Below, in pieces: positions 9,151-21,343 of a stretch of 64,000 bases of DNA. A model generated the notes under the pieces. The model was given only the letters and a program-made list of their open reading frames with translations. It was not told the origin of the DNA and made no database searches. The stretch's first letter is position 1. Each line of letters begins with the position of its first letter. Made by a program: the position numbers and the translations under genes. The DNA comes from Scalesia atractyloides (taxonomy: Eukaryota > Streptophyta > Magnoliopsida > Asterales > Asteraceae), in contig CAMTDV010000018.1 in NCBI GenBank assembly GCA_947069175.1, forward strand, positions 45,458,869-45,522,868, written 5' to 3'.

Positions 9151-11132
9151 AACAAATCGTTATGCACATTGTTTTCTGCGATGATCTTTGATTTTTCGGC
9201 ACATTCGACACATGGTTTAGTACATTTTGTACAAGGTTTCTCAACCTCTACAACTTGTACTTTAACAACTTCTTTCTCGATAATCTTTACCTCTGGACCT
9301 ACCTTGGTTAGATTTTCCATTAAAGCTTTATCTGCCATGTCCTTGAGGTCTTCGAGTTTCATTTCTTGAGTGATATTAACAATCACTTCATCAAACTTTT
9401 TCTCCTCAACCACTTGTTCTTCCGTGCTTCCATCGAAGTGACCTGCAAAACTATCACAAGAATTAGAGGATAAAGTCCCTTGTCTCTGCATATGGATATA
9501 TTCCTCTTCTTCCTGTTGTTGATGCAAGTATTGTTCTAGAATAGCTTGTTCGAAAGCTGCTGCTCCTGCTGCCGCCGCTGCTTCCTCTGCAGAATTATCT
9601 TCAACTATCTCTGCCATCAAAGCAACTCCGGTCTTTTTCCCAATATAAGAATTCCAATCGAAACCATCATCTTTTGTAGATGCAACATGGCTTTCTCCGT
9701 GGTACTACTATTCGGCTTTTCTTGGATCTCAATATGAGTTTTCTTCTGGAAAGGTTTATATTGAAGCGCCTTCTTGTAATATTCATTCCCTCCTCCGAAA
9801 GGACTTTGATTTCCTGTTGCCTCGGTGTTCTTACACTCTCTTTTAAAATGTCCCTTTTGTCGACATCTAAAACATGTGACTTTCGATTTGTCGAAACCCA
9901 ATTTGTTGCTAGAGTTTCCTATGTCACGGCCCGTGAGTGCAACGAACTTTGTCACTCTCCTGATGATCGAAGCTAAGGACCATTTGATGTCCATTAGTTT
10001 GAGCTCTTCCTCGTCTACCTGGTCATAATCTTCTGCGGTCATCTTGGGGTTTCCTATCTTGCCGGCAACAAGACATTCATAAGATTCTAAGACGGTAGCG
10101 AGTAGTGACATATGTTGTTTTGCAACTTCTTCTGAAACAACATTGTTCAAGTTCACTGTGATGTTGCACTTGTAAACATTCGGATCAGAACTTTGCTGTT
10201 GGTTCTGATTTGCTTGACTTTGGAATGTTGAATTTGAACCAGTGCTCAAGTAAGAATTTTGTGGACTTTGGTCATACTGATGCTGTGAAAGATTCTGATT
10301 CTGTGGAGAAGCATTCATGTTTGCACTAAAAGCAGTTCCAATTTTTGGACTCGAAATGTTATCTTGCATTCCGGTTGTGTAGTACAAACCAATTTCTTGA
10401 ACTACATTAGCGTTCTTTGCTTCGCTATCTTCAGAAGCTCCATTTCGTGGCCTTCGAGTTTATCGATAAATGTTGACAACTTGAAGAAATCCCACTTATC
10501 ACTATTCTTCAGAACCATCAAATACATAGTCCATTCACCCTCTGGTAGTACGTCAGCAAGTTTGTCGATGTATTCTTGTTCCGTCTTCTCAAGACCGTGT
10601 CTTCGCATTTGCACTTTGAGGTGACAGAAACGCTCAATCATTTGCTTAGTAGTCTCATTCTTTAGCATGCTGAAAATATCGAACTCTTTCAGAATGAGAG
10701 CCTTCTTGCTTTTGATTATTTTGGCACTGCCTTGGTATTTCTTCTGTAACGACAACCAAAGCTCTCTTGCTGTAGTATACTCTGGTAGCAAGATCAGAAT
10801 ATCTTCTTTGACTGACTGTTGGATGAGACTGATCATCTTTTTCTCAGCAATGTATTCGTCACTCTGAGCTGTCGAGTAGTTGTACTTCTCAAGAACTTGT
10901 TGATGCTCATCTACTGGAATAGTGTGGCCTCTTTCGATTGACACCCAGCCAGCGAATTGCATGGCTTGAACCCAGTAGGTAATTTCTCTTTCCATGCTTC
11001 GTATTCGTCCATGCTCATCAGCTTGGGCGGTTTGACGGTTGTTCCCATTTCGTTATCAAGATTGACTTGATTAATCACATTGGCATTTGACGAACTAGCT
11101 CGGGACATATAAGCTCTTAGTTGATCTTCCAC
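9151..11132 (-). pseudogene. Gag of copia E, frameshifted and truncated
   Basis: Starting at the ATG ending at 11132, the protein has a copia gag domain (segments like EKKMISLIQQSVKEDILILL and LPEGEW in frame 10402-10995), then a CCHC zinc knuckle (CFRCRQKGHFKREC, about 9840-9890). Next come a Glu/Ala/Gln-rich, probably coiled-coil region and a Cys-rich PCTKCTKPCVEC motif near 9200. Frame breaks lie near 10990, 10400 and 9620. Sirevirus gags are known to be long with a coiled coil. The frame then runs into the LTR of F. It would have packaged element RNA in cytoplasmic particles but cannot be made intact here. Confidence 0.85.
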
Positions 11133-11802
11133 TTTGAATCACAAAACGTGTACGCTGAAAATTTTTCAAAAACTTTGAAAATAGTTAGTCCTACTACAAG
11201 TTCGGTCGAACTTGTAGTGACAAATGAAGAATTCTTGAATTTAACAAGTTCGGTCGAACTTGTTAGGTTTACTTTGAAAAAATTTCGTTTATCTTCGATC
11301 GAACTTATAAACCCAATTAACCAGATCTTTGAGCGAACTTGTTCAAAAGAACTTTGATGAAATACAACCAAGTTCGGGCGAACTTAAAATCTTCTTGATT
11401 TTATACAAGTTCGGTCGAACTTGATGTAAAATTAATGAAAATTTAGTATCTTCGGGCGAACTTGACTCAAATTTCCTCAAAAATCACCTAAGTTCGAGCG
11501 AACTTACTAAAAAATCACTTGAGAAGTGATGTTTTAATGCAAGTTCGGCCGAACATGGCCAACAAGTTCGTTCCAGAAAGTTTTCAAAATCATGGTTTTT
11601 TCAAAATTTCGACATGAATTCGGTTGAATTTGGTCTCCAATCTTTCAAGGGTTTATCTTTGTTGTATTTTACATGATATAATTAAAATTCAAAAGATTTT
11701 GACCATGAATTCTTCATTTTGTAATCAAAAGTTAAAGAAAAAGAAGAATGGAGTAGAAATAAAAGTGTTCTTGTCTTGATACTATCAAATCAGGCTGTTC
11801 TA
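11133..11802 (-). other. Leader of copia E with AAGTTCGNNCGAACTT cluster
   Basis: This is the untranslated region between primer site and gag. About nine full or partial copies of the palindrome lie between 11196 and 11560, with central pairs GT, GG, GA or GC, spaced some 30-60 bases apart. No protein is supported here. Confidence 0.8.
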
Positions 11803-11814
11803 GCTCTGATACCA
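11803..11814 (-). other. Primer binding site of copia E
   Basis: On the minus strand this reads TGGTATCAGAGC, two bases inside the LTR end, complementary to initiator Met tRNA. Confidence 0.9.
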
Positions 11815-11816
11815 CT

Positions 11817-12186
11817 TGTAGGACCGATCCTCGATGCTTAGGAACCTAAATTTGATATCTAACGTCCATAATAGCAGAAATATCACGTCGTGTTACCAAT
11901 AGACAAGATTTAATCAGTTAATCGTCAGTTTCATTGATTAAACATTCAGATTACGGACTGACAGAGCTTCGCCTCTACAATGCCAAAGTTACAAATGAGA
12001 CACATAAGCTAGGTATTTATAGCACAACAAGTTTGGCCCAAACATGTATAAGTTCGCCCAAACTTGCCTATGCAAGTTCGGCCGAACATGCTCAAACATG
12101 TAATCCTATGGGCGAACCTGGCTAAGACATATCATAAATACTCCTTAACCTATAAAAGACTAAGACATAGACATTCTGCACCAACA
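11817..12186 (-). repeat. 5' LTR of copia E (370 bp)
   Basis: On the minus strand it begins TGTTGGTGCAGAATG and ends GGTCCTACA. A TATA-like CTATAAATACC lies near 12014-12024. Three palindrome copies or half copies occur between 12030 and 12120. It is homologous to the LTR at 54422-54822. TTAAA (12187-12191) should be the target duplication. Confidence 0.9.
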
Positions 12187-12386
12187 TTAAAAATTCAGTT
12201 TCTCATTCAACTACAAAGCACATTGACATCAGACATCACTTTGTGAGAGATTTCTATGAAAAGGGTTTGATTTCTTTGCATCATGTCCATACTTCAGATC
12301 AGTTGGCAGATGTTTTAACAAAGGCATTGGATACATCTACCTTTGAAAACTTGATCTCAAGAATTGGAATGCTAAACATGGATTAA
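12187..12386 (+). pseudogene. C-terminal copia RNase H of copia D
   Basis: In the frame starting at 12189 the translation includes STTKHIDIRHHFVRDFYEKG and, after HTSDQLADVLTKAL, ends GMLNMD with a TAA at 12384-12386. This is the standard C-terminal end of a copia polyprotein, where RNase H removes the RNA template during reverse transcription. The N-terminal part is cut off by copia E at 12186. Confidence 0.88.
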
Positions 12387-12518
12387 AAACAAGTTCTCTT
12401 GTAAATCCATGCTTACATAGTATCAAAATGTGTTCAGAAAATCAAAAACTCATCCTTAAAAATAGTTAAAGTTGAAATTTTTCAATAAATCTTTAAAAGT
12501 CTGCTCATAACATCTGTT
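12387..12518 (+). other. Short spacer between pol and ORF3 of copia D
   Basis: AT-rich sequence without a recognisable motif. In copia H the same interval is over 2 kb, so here most of the conserved non-coding block and the start of ORF3 are missing. Confidence 0.5.
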
Positions 12519-15500
12519 AGCTCAAAACCTCTGATTGGCTTCAAAATCTCATCCACGTTTTCTGAGTGTTTACTTACAAGATCAAATCAAAGGTCCTGAA
12601 AGTAAAATAGGCGCTGTAACTAAACCAGGCTGCCTCACTCATGAAACCTTCACCAGAATAACAAACCAAGATAAAGTTGCGAAAACACAAGTAGAGGAGG
12701 CTGAGCAAGTTTTACCTGAACAAAATGTTCAAACTCAACCTCTTGCTACTAAGCCCACTGCTCTTGGTGATCAGGGCACCACAACCGCTGCTCTGAAACC
12801 CACACCAAAAATACTCAAAAAGAAAACCAAAACACTTACCAAAAAGACCACCAAACCCAAAAGGTTCCTCTAGAAGATGAGATCCCAGAGGTTAACCCAG
12901 TGACAACACCAAAGTCACAAACCACTACTGCTACTTCTTCACAGCAGATGGTTCAAAGATCTCCAACCGGCTTTGAAACTCCTCCTTCTTCCTCACAAAA
13001 GGAAAAGGTTGTAGACACAAGGACACCAAATTATGAAGCTCTAGATCCACTTGGTTCTATCTTCCACAGCCCCTCTCCCAGGGCACTGTCGCTTTCTACA
13101 CAGCCACTTTCACTAATGACCACACTTCCACCTACTATTTTACCATTGCTGAATGCAATTGAATTAGACCAGGCACAAACCAGCACTTCTCAACAACCTA
13201 TTACTGAGAATATACTTCATCAAGAGGCTGGGTCTGACTCTTTATTCGTTGCTAGCCCATCAGCACATGAAGAGCCTACATCCCTTGGGTTACATGTAAC
13301 CCTTGGTGATAGTTCAACTCAAGCAGCCACTACAATTGCTGAACTCCCGAGTTCTCGGTTGGACAGTGGTTTCATTACTAAGACTTGGTTGAAGGCAACC
13401 ACTTTTGAGGCAACAACTGTTACCTCTATTGTGGGAAGTCCCCAGTTCCAAGACAAAGGGGCATCTATGGTTCTAAAACCACTGCTAAAGATACCATAGA
13501 TACAACTACCACTTCAGGTAGGAGTTCAGATGATCCTATTAAATTAGGTGATGAGCTAAAATACCAGGATTTGACAGAGAGAGTGACAAGGATAGAAAAT
13601 TCGGTTGATGAAATCAAAAGTTTACTGAAGCAGATGATAGCTACAAAAAGTCAACCCTCTGCTCTATCCACTGCTGATCTCAAAGAAGCTCTTAACCCTC
13701 TGTTTCAACATCAACAACATTATTTGGATCTACAACACAAGCACCAGATGAATGATGTTAGAAACATGGTTGAATCAAGGTATCAAGACACTGCAGCAGA
13801 CATTAAAGCCATCAAAGATCATCTACTCACAACCACTGGCCATGCACCTCCAACGGTTATCTTTGTTACAACAGATGAAGCCAAAAAGGGGGAGAAACCT
13901 TTGGGTCCAAAGAAGTTAAAAATTGATGATGACATGAGCAGGCCAACATGAACATTTCCAGGCCTGATGGAACAAAGAAAAAGGATCTAACCGATGAGTT
14001 AGTGGCCAAGGAAAGGGTGTCACATAAGAAGAATGTGTTTGAAGAAGGAAAGGTACTGGTTGAAAGAAAGATTGAACAGCAAAAAGAAAAAGGAGAGGTT
14101 GGTACTTCATCAAAGAAGATACCTGCTAGAAAAGCTAGGCAACCAACAACCACACCTCCTAAAACTAAGCCTGAAACCAATCTAACCATCAAAACCTCTG
14201 CTTCCCAAAAATCAAGCACACCTTCAAAACCACAACCTACATCCACACAAGCAGATGTTACAGCACCTATTGTGTCAACATCTGTTGATACAGCAGAGGT
14301 TGCAACAGATGCATCTCTATCCACTACCATGGTCACATTTCCCACATAAACTCATCCATTATCCACACCACCTAAGATCCCACTACCACCATCACCCACT
14401 TTAAGGTTTAAAAGGAGAAAAATCACAAAAGTGATAAATGATGATGGGATTCATGCACCTCTTCCACTATCATCACAACCAATGACCTCCACATCAGTGC
14501 TTACAACATCTTCAACTCTTGAAATTACTCCTGCAGCAAAGCTATATCCTCTTGATTTACCAGCAGTCAGGGTAGAGATCCTAAGTTTCTTTTCAGAGAA
14601 TGACCCTGACAAAAGAACAATCATATCCCTTGATGGCTATCCAAGTCCTGCAAATGTTGATGATTACGTGGAATTGAAACGGAAGCAAGCAGAGGATATT
14701 GCTAAAAGAGAATCAGTTGGTAAAGATGATAGAGAAATACAGATTGTCATGTCCTTTCAACTAAGTAAAGCCAACATTTTACAAAACTTTGTCAAGAACC
14801 TGAGCAACCAGTTGTCAGAAAGGGAAGATAAGCTGCTCAAAAGTGAACTCATTGAGTATATCATGGAGAAGAAGATGTATAAGGCAACAAGGGCACAGTT
14901 CAGGATTGGAGCATAGATGAGCTAAGAGAAGAAATAAACAGAATGCAAGAAATGTTGAAAGATCCTCTTAAAAAGCTAACTCCTCCCAACTGGGATTTAT
15001 ACAAGAAAGATATGCCTAAAAGAGACATAAAATTGAAGAGAATGAAGAATGAACTAATTCAGAATCATTATGGTTCAAAGAACCAAGTGATGAGATGGGG
15101 TGAGGTCAGGGTGACAGACACTTACAAAAAGTTGGAAGAAAGGAGGAAAAAGGATCCATCCATGCCTTCTAAACCTGACTATTCAAAAGAAGATGCTATT
15201 CTCAAAGCCCAACTCTCCAAAAAGTCCAGCACAACATCTGCCCATTCCACACTTGCCCTGTTACACAGAAAAAGGCAAGGGGAGATGTCTGAAAAGGCTG
15301 ACAAAGAGTTTGAGGATATATTTATTAAAGAAGGTATACATAACATAATTGATTATCCAACAGATGATTCAAGTGCCAAGTTGGCTAAGATTTATCACAA
15401 ATAGCTCCTTCTCAATCCTCAGCAATAAAAGCTCCTTCAAGAAAACTTTCAGACCCAAAAATTCTAAAATGGAAGGTCGACAAAGACACCCATGAATTGG

Positions 15501-15693
15501 CACTGCTCAAGTCTGATGGTAATGCCACTAAACTATCTATGGAAGCTGCTTATGGGCTTACAGTAGAAGACTTCTAAGAATTATTATGTTTAGAGCTAGA
15601 GAAGGATGCTGATGACATAGAATCTCTTAACTTTGAACTTCAATTCAAAGATCAAACAAGAGAATTCTTCCTGAGGAATAAAGACCAAGAATA
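12519..15693 (+). pseudogene. Third ORF of copia D, degraded
   Basis: A chain of open stretches in shifting frames: 12535-12873, 12900-13499, 13571-13951, 13948-14349, 14431-14916, 14943-15404 and about 15405-15693. The first begins with SHPRFLSVYLQ, resembling the YPRFIQ segment at the end of the N-terminal domain in the third ORF of copia H, so it belongs to the same family with that domain deleted. Long Ser/Thr/Pro-rich regions follow, then Lys/Glu-rich parts that look coiled-coil. It lies between pol and the 3' LTR, where Sireviruses can carry an env-like ORF. No function is assigned, and several frameshifts make it non-functional. Confidence 0.7.
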
Positions 15694-15716
15694 AAGTGTT
15701 TTTGGCATCATCTGTT

Positions 15717-15728
15717 CCTGGGGGAGAT
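15717..15728 (+). other. Polypurine tract of copia D
   Basis: CCTGGGGGAGAT immediately precedes the LTR start TGTTGGG. Confidence 0.85.
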
Positions 15729-16344
15729 TGTTGGGATTGAACCCTATGAAAGGAACAGATGATACAAAATCCGAGCTTTGGTTAAACTATCAAAGGTTAC
15801 AACCTCTGTTGTACATACACTGCTTTCTCTAAAGACTGCTCTCCTGTCATCTGACTTCACATTGTTGCAAAGGTCTTCCAGAGTTACAAGGATCAGAGGA
15901 TGGAGATCAGAGCTTAGTCATTAGATAGATAATCAATGTAACAGTGCTAAGCACTGATAGTTAGTATTAGCAGTGTTTGTAGTTAGTTACATATAGTTTC
16001 CTGTCACTATCAACCCTGACGTCATCAAAGATGCTCAGTGGTTAGATAGTTTAGTATAAATAGGTAACTTGTGTAATAGTTTAACTCGTCTATCAAAAGA
16101 TCAACTTTTGCATATCATCTTCTCTGCATTTTGTTTCTACCAAACTTCAATTGCAAAGGCTGAGGGGGAGTTTGTGAATCACATGCGAGTTTACCAACTT
16201 GAAAGCATGATGATGATGAAAACAAACGACCATTGCTTGTAGTAAAAGTTTTCCATTTATTTCCGCTGCAAATCTCTTTTAAAACTCAATCATTTTCCAT
16301 TTTTAAAACAAAAACTACAAGTAATTTAAACTCAGATCCTAACA
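15729..16344 (+). repeat. 3' LTR of copia D (616 bp)
   Basis: It runs TGTTGGGATTGAACCC...ATCCTAACA. A TATA-like AGTATAAATAGG lies near 16053-16066. The length equals that of the solo LTR at 43512-44127, to which it aligns end to end by eye with many substitutions. A second PPT-like GAGGGGGAG lies inside it near 16162. Confidence 0.9.
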
Positions 16345-16373
16345 GGTTTAGCCGAACAAAATTGTTTATAGTT

Positions 16374-16514
16374 TCACGGAGCTGGTGCATTGTTATTATT
16401 GTTGTTGTTCGCTTGATTAAGTTGGGTCACAAGATTTGGGAGTACAATAGCAATTTGCTGAGCAATAATGGTTGCCGTTTTGGCATTTTGGGTTGCATCA
16501 CGTCGAGGAGGCAT
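16374..16514 (-). pseudogene. N-terminal gag piece of gypsy C
   Basis: From the ATG ending at 16514 the translation gives MPPRRDATQN, then a segment like ATIIAQQIAIVLPNLVTQLN, an Asn run and APAP, then a TGA. In G2 an intron begins at the corresponding place, so the TGA (GCTCCGTGAAAC on the coding strand) may lie in an intron starting with GTGAAA; this is inference. The ATG is preceded by the acceptor-like GCTTTCTCTTAG. Capsid and zinc-knuckle domains are missing because copia D cuts in 30 bases later. Confidence 0.7.
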
Positions 16515-17083
16515 TCTAAGAGAAAGCATGAAGGAAGGTATGTGAGATCGAAATAAATCAGGAGAGGTGTTGAAAAATATCAACAAAATAAGAATGGTGG
16601 TCATTCGTTCGTTTCTCAAAACAAACAAACGACACACAGTGACTAATGTATCGCGAAGACATGCTTTATCTTATAAGTGGATACTCACCCCAAGAGTTCC
16701 TAGGTAAGAGTGACTGGTCCAATTAAGTGGATTTGTACGAACACTCTAGCCTTAGACAAAAAACTCGGGGTACAGGCACCCACCCTTCCAGATTGCATGT
16801 GTTCACATTAGTAAAACCCAAAATTTGACGAGATTTGAAAACCTTGAAGGCATAAAGCCCAAAAATGATTCATCTAAGAATAGATGTTTTTCTTTGCAAA
16901 AAGTTTTTGGAAAGATTTTGTGACCTTTGTATTGTTTTTGGTAATCACCTACAGATAGGTGATAATATTGTATTTTCTGAATCTAAACGCAAGTAAACTC
17001 GCGTTAGGGTCCTAGGAAGGTATAGTCTAGGTTAAAGCATTACTAATAACCTAATTCCCTATAACAGTGCTCTGATACCAATC
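16515..17083 (-). other. Leader and primer site of gypsy C
   Basis: The primer site TGGTATCAGAGC (minus strand) is at 17069-17080, three bases inside the LTR. The rest of the leader shows no conserved gene. Confidence 0.85.
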
Positions 17084-17697
17084 TGTAAACACCCCGACCA
17101 CGTAAAAACAACAAACTGTGGCGGAAACGTCGGGGAGTCATGTTAACAGATTGTTTCAACAACACGTGGTAATTAAAGTTATGTTTTATTGAATATTGAA
17201 ATTTCGTAGTTACATTGTGTTGGAATTTAAAACAAACTAAATAAACTATTGTCTTTCATATTTTAAGGCACTAAGTCCGCGTCCGACCCTACGTGGTGAG
17301 CATGCATCGACATCAAACTTGGTTTCCTGAAACATATCTGAAAACGAGTCAGCAAAAATATGCCGGCGAGTACATAGGTTTTGTGAGTGTGTCAAATTCA
17401 TGGCCTTTAATATGTATTGCAATACCTCGTCAGACTACTAGAGTCGTTAATTGAAAACCTTGTTATCAAAAGTATTTGGTATTGCAATGATAACTAACCA
17501 CCTAAAACAACTTAGTTATAGTTTATAAAAGACTTGTAGACATGAATCTTAACCAAAACATTTATTTTGTAACTCCGAGTAGTAAATCGTTTTGAAAGAA
17601 ACCTTGTATGGTTTATATCTTAAACTGAAAATCGTTACGTGTCATTGTTTGTAAACCTTTGTTCCAAGTGATTTGAATAACGCCACGTATTTAATGT

Positions 17698-17752
17698 GAT
17701 AAAAACACTTATATATAGGAAGTACCAGTGGCGTATCCACCATGCTTTTATC
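17698..17752 (-). other. Conserved stem-loop B in the LTR of gypsy C
   Basis: On the minus strand the arms GATAAAAGCA and TGTTTTTATC pair with one G-U. They enclose a loop that differs from the loops inside element F by about one base (GCCACTGG for GCCGCTGG). The stem sequence is entirely different from that in F. Confidence 0.65.
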
Positions 17753-19517
17753 ATATTACACACGTCCCATTATCTAAATCGCTTACCAAAAACCAATCGT
17801 TCATTGTTCGTGTCATAAACCAATCGTCCATTGTTCGTGTCATAAACCAATTGTTCATTGTCCGTGTAAACAAATCTTCCTTGTTTTAATTGTGAAAACT
17901 TTTGGTTGTTTTGGTGAATACATTCAAACCTGTGTCGACTCGTCTATACCACCAAAGGTATCTTTAAATTGCCATAACAAACCACCAAAGGGTTTGTTAA
18001 AGTAAACAGTTTCGGTCGTTCCCCAAACTTCCCCACAAACACCGGGAACCTTGGTAACGGGATTGTCAGTCCTATGGTACCATAACTTACTACTGGTCGG
18101 CTTGGCCAAAGCTAATGAATGTCATTCGTGTCATGTATACAACACACCAACAAGTTCGTTCACATTATTGTAATCGTCGTGTTAATATAAATGATAGCAT
18201 AACCATGAAAATAATTTAGCACATATGAATCACCCATAAATATTTGAAAACGTAAAAGAGGGGACTATGTACTCACTTGGGTTGCAAAATAACCTTGAAT
18301 CAAAGATTAAACAAGCTCAAATGTCCGAGAAATCAAGCGTGTCCTATAATCGGATAACTATATAAATGTCGGGACTTTAATCGGCGGATCGGATAGAATG
18401 AGGTCTTGTAACCCAAATGATTGTTGGTACTCATATGAAATGGGTTAACAAAGTTTTCATTCTGATTTGAAAAGGATTCCTAAGTGCTTTTGACCCGTTA
18501 TGACTCGTTAAGGTAGTTTATGCTACTTTAACGGATCATTTACGTAAATACGTGTTCGGATGGTTAGATATGTGTTATGATAAGTCTTATATGCCAAAAC
18601 ATGTTTAGTAATGTTATAAAATCAGTGTATATGGCAAAACATTAGTTACGTAGGCTTAAAATCGATTTATGCGTAAAAAGGGCGTTTTGGTCATTTATAA
18701 AGGCATAACTAGCGACTTAAAATAATACTAACCATGCGGCGTGACCATAAGGTATAACCTTAGAGGGTTATTCCCTATACAACTATGGTCACAAATATGT
18801 GTTTGGTTGGATCCTAAGATTGACCAAACGGGTCAGATTCGAAAGTCAAAGCGGTGGTCAAGACCGCTCGACTTACGACCCTAAATAAGCACTAAACTAA
18901 AAGTGACGAGTTAAACATGTTAAAACATGTTTAACTAAGTTAGAAAACTGATTTGATATCAAAACAAAGTGTTTTGATGCCTAAAAATGTTTCTGTCATA
19001 AAAAGCACATAATGCGCACTTTTGACCGAAACTTTGACTCGTCACTTTGACTAGTAACGTGGTAAATCAGTAGGCATGATCGCTAAGGATCATAACCATT
19101 GTGATTACGATCACGTTGCAAAGTTCAATTGGACTTTGCTTTGACCAATTCATGGTCTAAACCGAAAGTCAAACAGAAAGTCAAAAGCAATGAAAAACAC
19201 TAAGGATGAGAACTTACTTGTGTTTAGGAACACCCAAGATCTCAGAGAACTCAGTATGAGGCTTCCTTTTGATCAGGAAACAAACTCCAAGAGTGTGGGA
19301 GGTGAAAAGAAAGAAATGAGCAAGTGGAAGGTTGAATGATGGACCTATTTATAGTTGAGGATCATCAAGGAGATCATTACAGGTGTTAGGGCTAGTTCTA
19401 GGATCATTCCAGGTGTTTAGGGAGGTGTCAAGACCAGGGGAGGTGTGGCAAGTTCGAAAGCTAGGTGTCCAAGAGAGTAAACAGGCTGCTGCCAGATTTC
19501 TGATGTGCTGGAGGCAC

Positions 19518-19565
19518 CTTACGGACCGTAAGGTGTATAGGCTTACGGTCCGTAAGCCTACGGTC
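19518..19565 (-). promoter_or_regulatory. Twin palindromes in the U3 of gypsy C LTR
   Basis: Two near-identical palindromes, CTTACGGACCGTAAG and CTTACGGTCCGTAAG, lie about 23 bases apart, followed by a half copy (CCTACGGTC). They sit roughly 190 bases upstream of the TATA-like box in element orientation, where enhancers of LTR promoters lie. They may be a paired binding site for a dimeric regulator; no factor is named. Confidence 0.55.
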
Positions 19566-20211
19566 TGAACTTTGATTTGTCGCGTTTTGGCACTTCTAAC
19601 ACCCGTTAACCACATTTTTAAGCTCTATAAGAACGTTAAAGCATAGGGAACTTGAAATATGTTCAAAAATGTCTCAGGTGTTAGTTCGTTCAGTCGTACG
19701 GTTGTGGTTTTCAGTTAATTACGACGGAAATTGTAAGGAACGCGCAAATGACCATAAATGCGCAACGAATGATATTTTTGCATTCCAATCACTAAAATAC
19801 AAGATTTTAATGATTACAAAAATTTTTAGATATGCGTACATGTTCCGGATAACGATATACGTGAATCGGCATAGTTTCACAGAATTTGCAAAATAGCCCC
19901 TGGGCTTGAATAAACTTGTTTTTTCAATACCGAAGCCCTCAAAACTTATTTCTAAGTTATGTAAATCGTATTTAGGGTATGTTTAGCTTATTTCATTGTT
20001 CTGGATTGTATGTCGCGTTAAACTGATTACGTTTGCGTAAGAGTTTGCGATTACACTTCAAGAAGTTGTTTAAGAGTTCGGAATCGTGCAAGAATTGAAT
20101 ACGTACAATTGTCATGATGAAAATACAAATCTCGTAAATAAAACACAAAAATTTCATTGATTGATAATTTCTTCGGAATCGTTACATGATTAAATCACCA
20201 CAAATGTCACA

Positions 20212-21199
20212 GTCAACACAAGTCAACAGGTCAACCGGTCAAACCCGGTTAACTGCCGGGTCAACTAGTTAACGCATGATGTGGTAAATTAATTATGATG
20301 TGAAATTATAATACTTCTTTTATAAACTTGATCTAAACGCGATACCGAGCTCGACCTGACCAACTAAAATTAAACATTGTCAAATTCGAAATAATGATAT
20401 TTAATTATTTCACTTATCGGACTATTACGGGAAAGTATCGTCTAGACGTATATATATTTAAAGGATATTGAATCATAAAATTTATATTTTGACGTTATTT
20501 AAAATATCGGAAGTATCATAGAATTGTGTTGTATAATGTCATAACGAATTACTGAATCTTGATATATTGCGTTTTGAAAACTTAATTCGACAACTTGTAT
20601 TGACGGGATCGTCCAAAAATAGAGGAAACTCTGCCCGATTTTCGTTTATATTATATATATATATATATTAGTCTCAACAATAATGAAAACGTATTTGTTT
20701 ATCTTGGACGATTTATACACTTCTGAAAACGAGCTTATAGCGTTTTCAACAAGGCATAGTTTACAAGTTAACGAAGCTCGAAACTTTTGTATACTAAATA
20801 TAATTATTTATATTTACTTATTCCAACGTTTGGAACTCGAAAACTATACAAAATAAATATACTGTTTTATATTTATTTCGAACATCGAAAGTCCGATTAC
20901 TTATTTCAACGTCGGATTATTTTATAAAATAAATATAATGGTTTATATTTATTTCAAACATCGACGATTCATACACTTTCATTTAAAGAAATATAACGAT
21001 TTATATTTCAAACGTTGACGATTCGGATGTTTTTATAAATTAAATATAATTATTTTTGTTTATTTCAAACGTATAAACGAAGTAAGACACTTTTACTGTA
21101 AGAGTATAACACGCATCAATTATATAATTTTTTATTAATTATAACCAAGATGCAAGACGTAATGTTTTGCATATATATGTATATATGCTTGTATATATA
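20212..21199 (+). repeat. LTR B, segment 1
   Basis: AT-rich, non-coding. It is interpreted as the middle of a long gypsy LTR on the plus strand, interrupted on the left by gypsy C and on the right by the Helitron. Repeated variants of ATTTATTTCAAACATCGACG occur between 20870 and 21070. No gene. Confidence 0.6.
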
Positions 21200-21343
21200 T
21201 CTATACTGTATATATAAGGCATATCCAAGGGGCAAGAATGGTCATTTGCCACTTTTTCAACATTTACAACCCATTAAGCATAATGTACAATAGTTCAATG
21301 CACAAAACACCAAATGCATAACTAAAGACAAACCCTAAATGAC

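Larger units (their letters stand above)
9151..12186 (-). mobile_element. Copia E: 5' part of a Sirevirus-like Ty1/copia element
   Basis: On the minus strand the order is LTR (12186-11817), primer site, palindrome-rich leader, gag, then an abrupt stop at 9151 where element F is inserted. The LTR (TGTTGGTGCA...TCCTACA) is of the same family as that of copia H, and the gag resembles that of copia I. The remaining pol and 3' LTR should continue left of the window. The right end, at 12186, lies in the RNase H of copia D. Confidence 0.88.
12187..16344 (+). mobile_element. Copia D: 3' part of a Ty1/copia element
   Basis: It holds the end of pol, a degraded third ORF, a polypurine tract and a 616-bp LTR. 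The 5' part is displaced to the left by copia E, inserted in the RNase H. The LTR matches the solo LTR at 43512-44127. The right end lies in the gag of gypsy C; GGTTT (16345-16349) is the expected duplication. Confidence 0.88.
16345..20211 (-). mobile_element. Gypsy C: 5' end of a Ty3/gypsy element
   Basis: On the minus strand the order is a 3128-bp LTR (20211-17084), an initiator-Met primer site, a leader, and the N-terminus of gag, which is interrupted at 16345 by copia D. The gag start (MPPRRD...AQQIA) is the usual type of plant chromovirus gags. The rest of the element should lie left of the window. Confidence 0.85.
17084..20211 (-). repeat. 5' LTR of gypsy C (3128 bp)
   Basis: On the minus strand it begins TGTGACATTTGTGG and ends GGGGTGTTTACA. 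A TATA-like CTATAAATAGGTCC lies near 19341-19354, twin palindromes at 19518-19556, a donor-like CAAGTAAGTT near 19211-19220, and a stem-loop B copy at 17698-17752. Its last 400 bases are homologous to the end of LTR B (39134-39464). GTCAA (20212-20216) is the expected target duplication. Confidence 0.82.
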
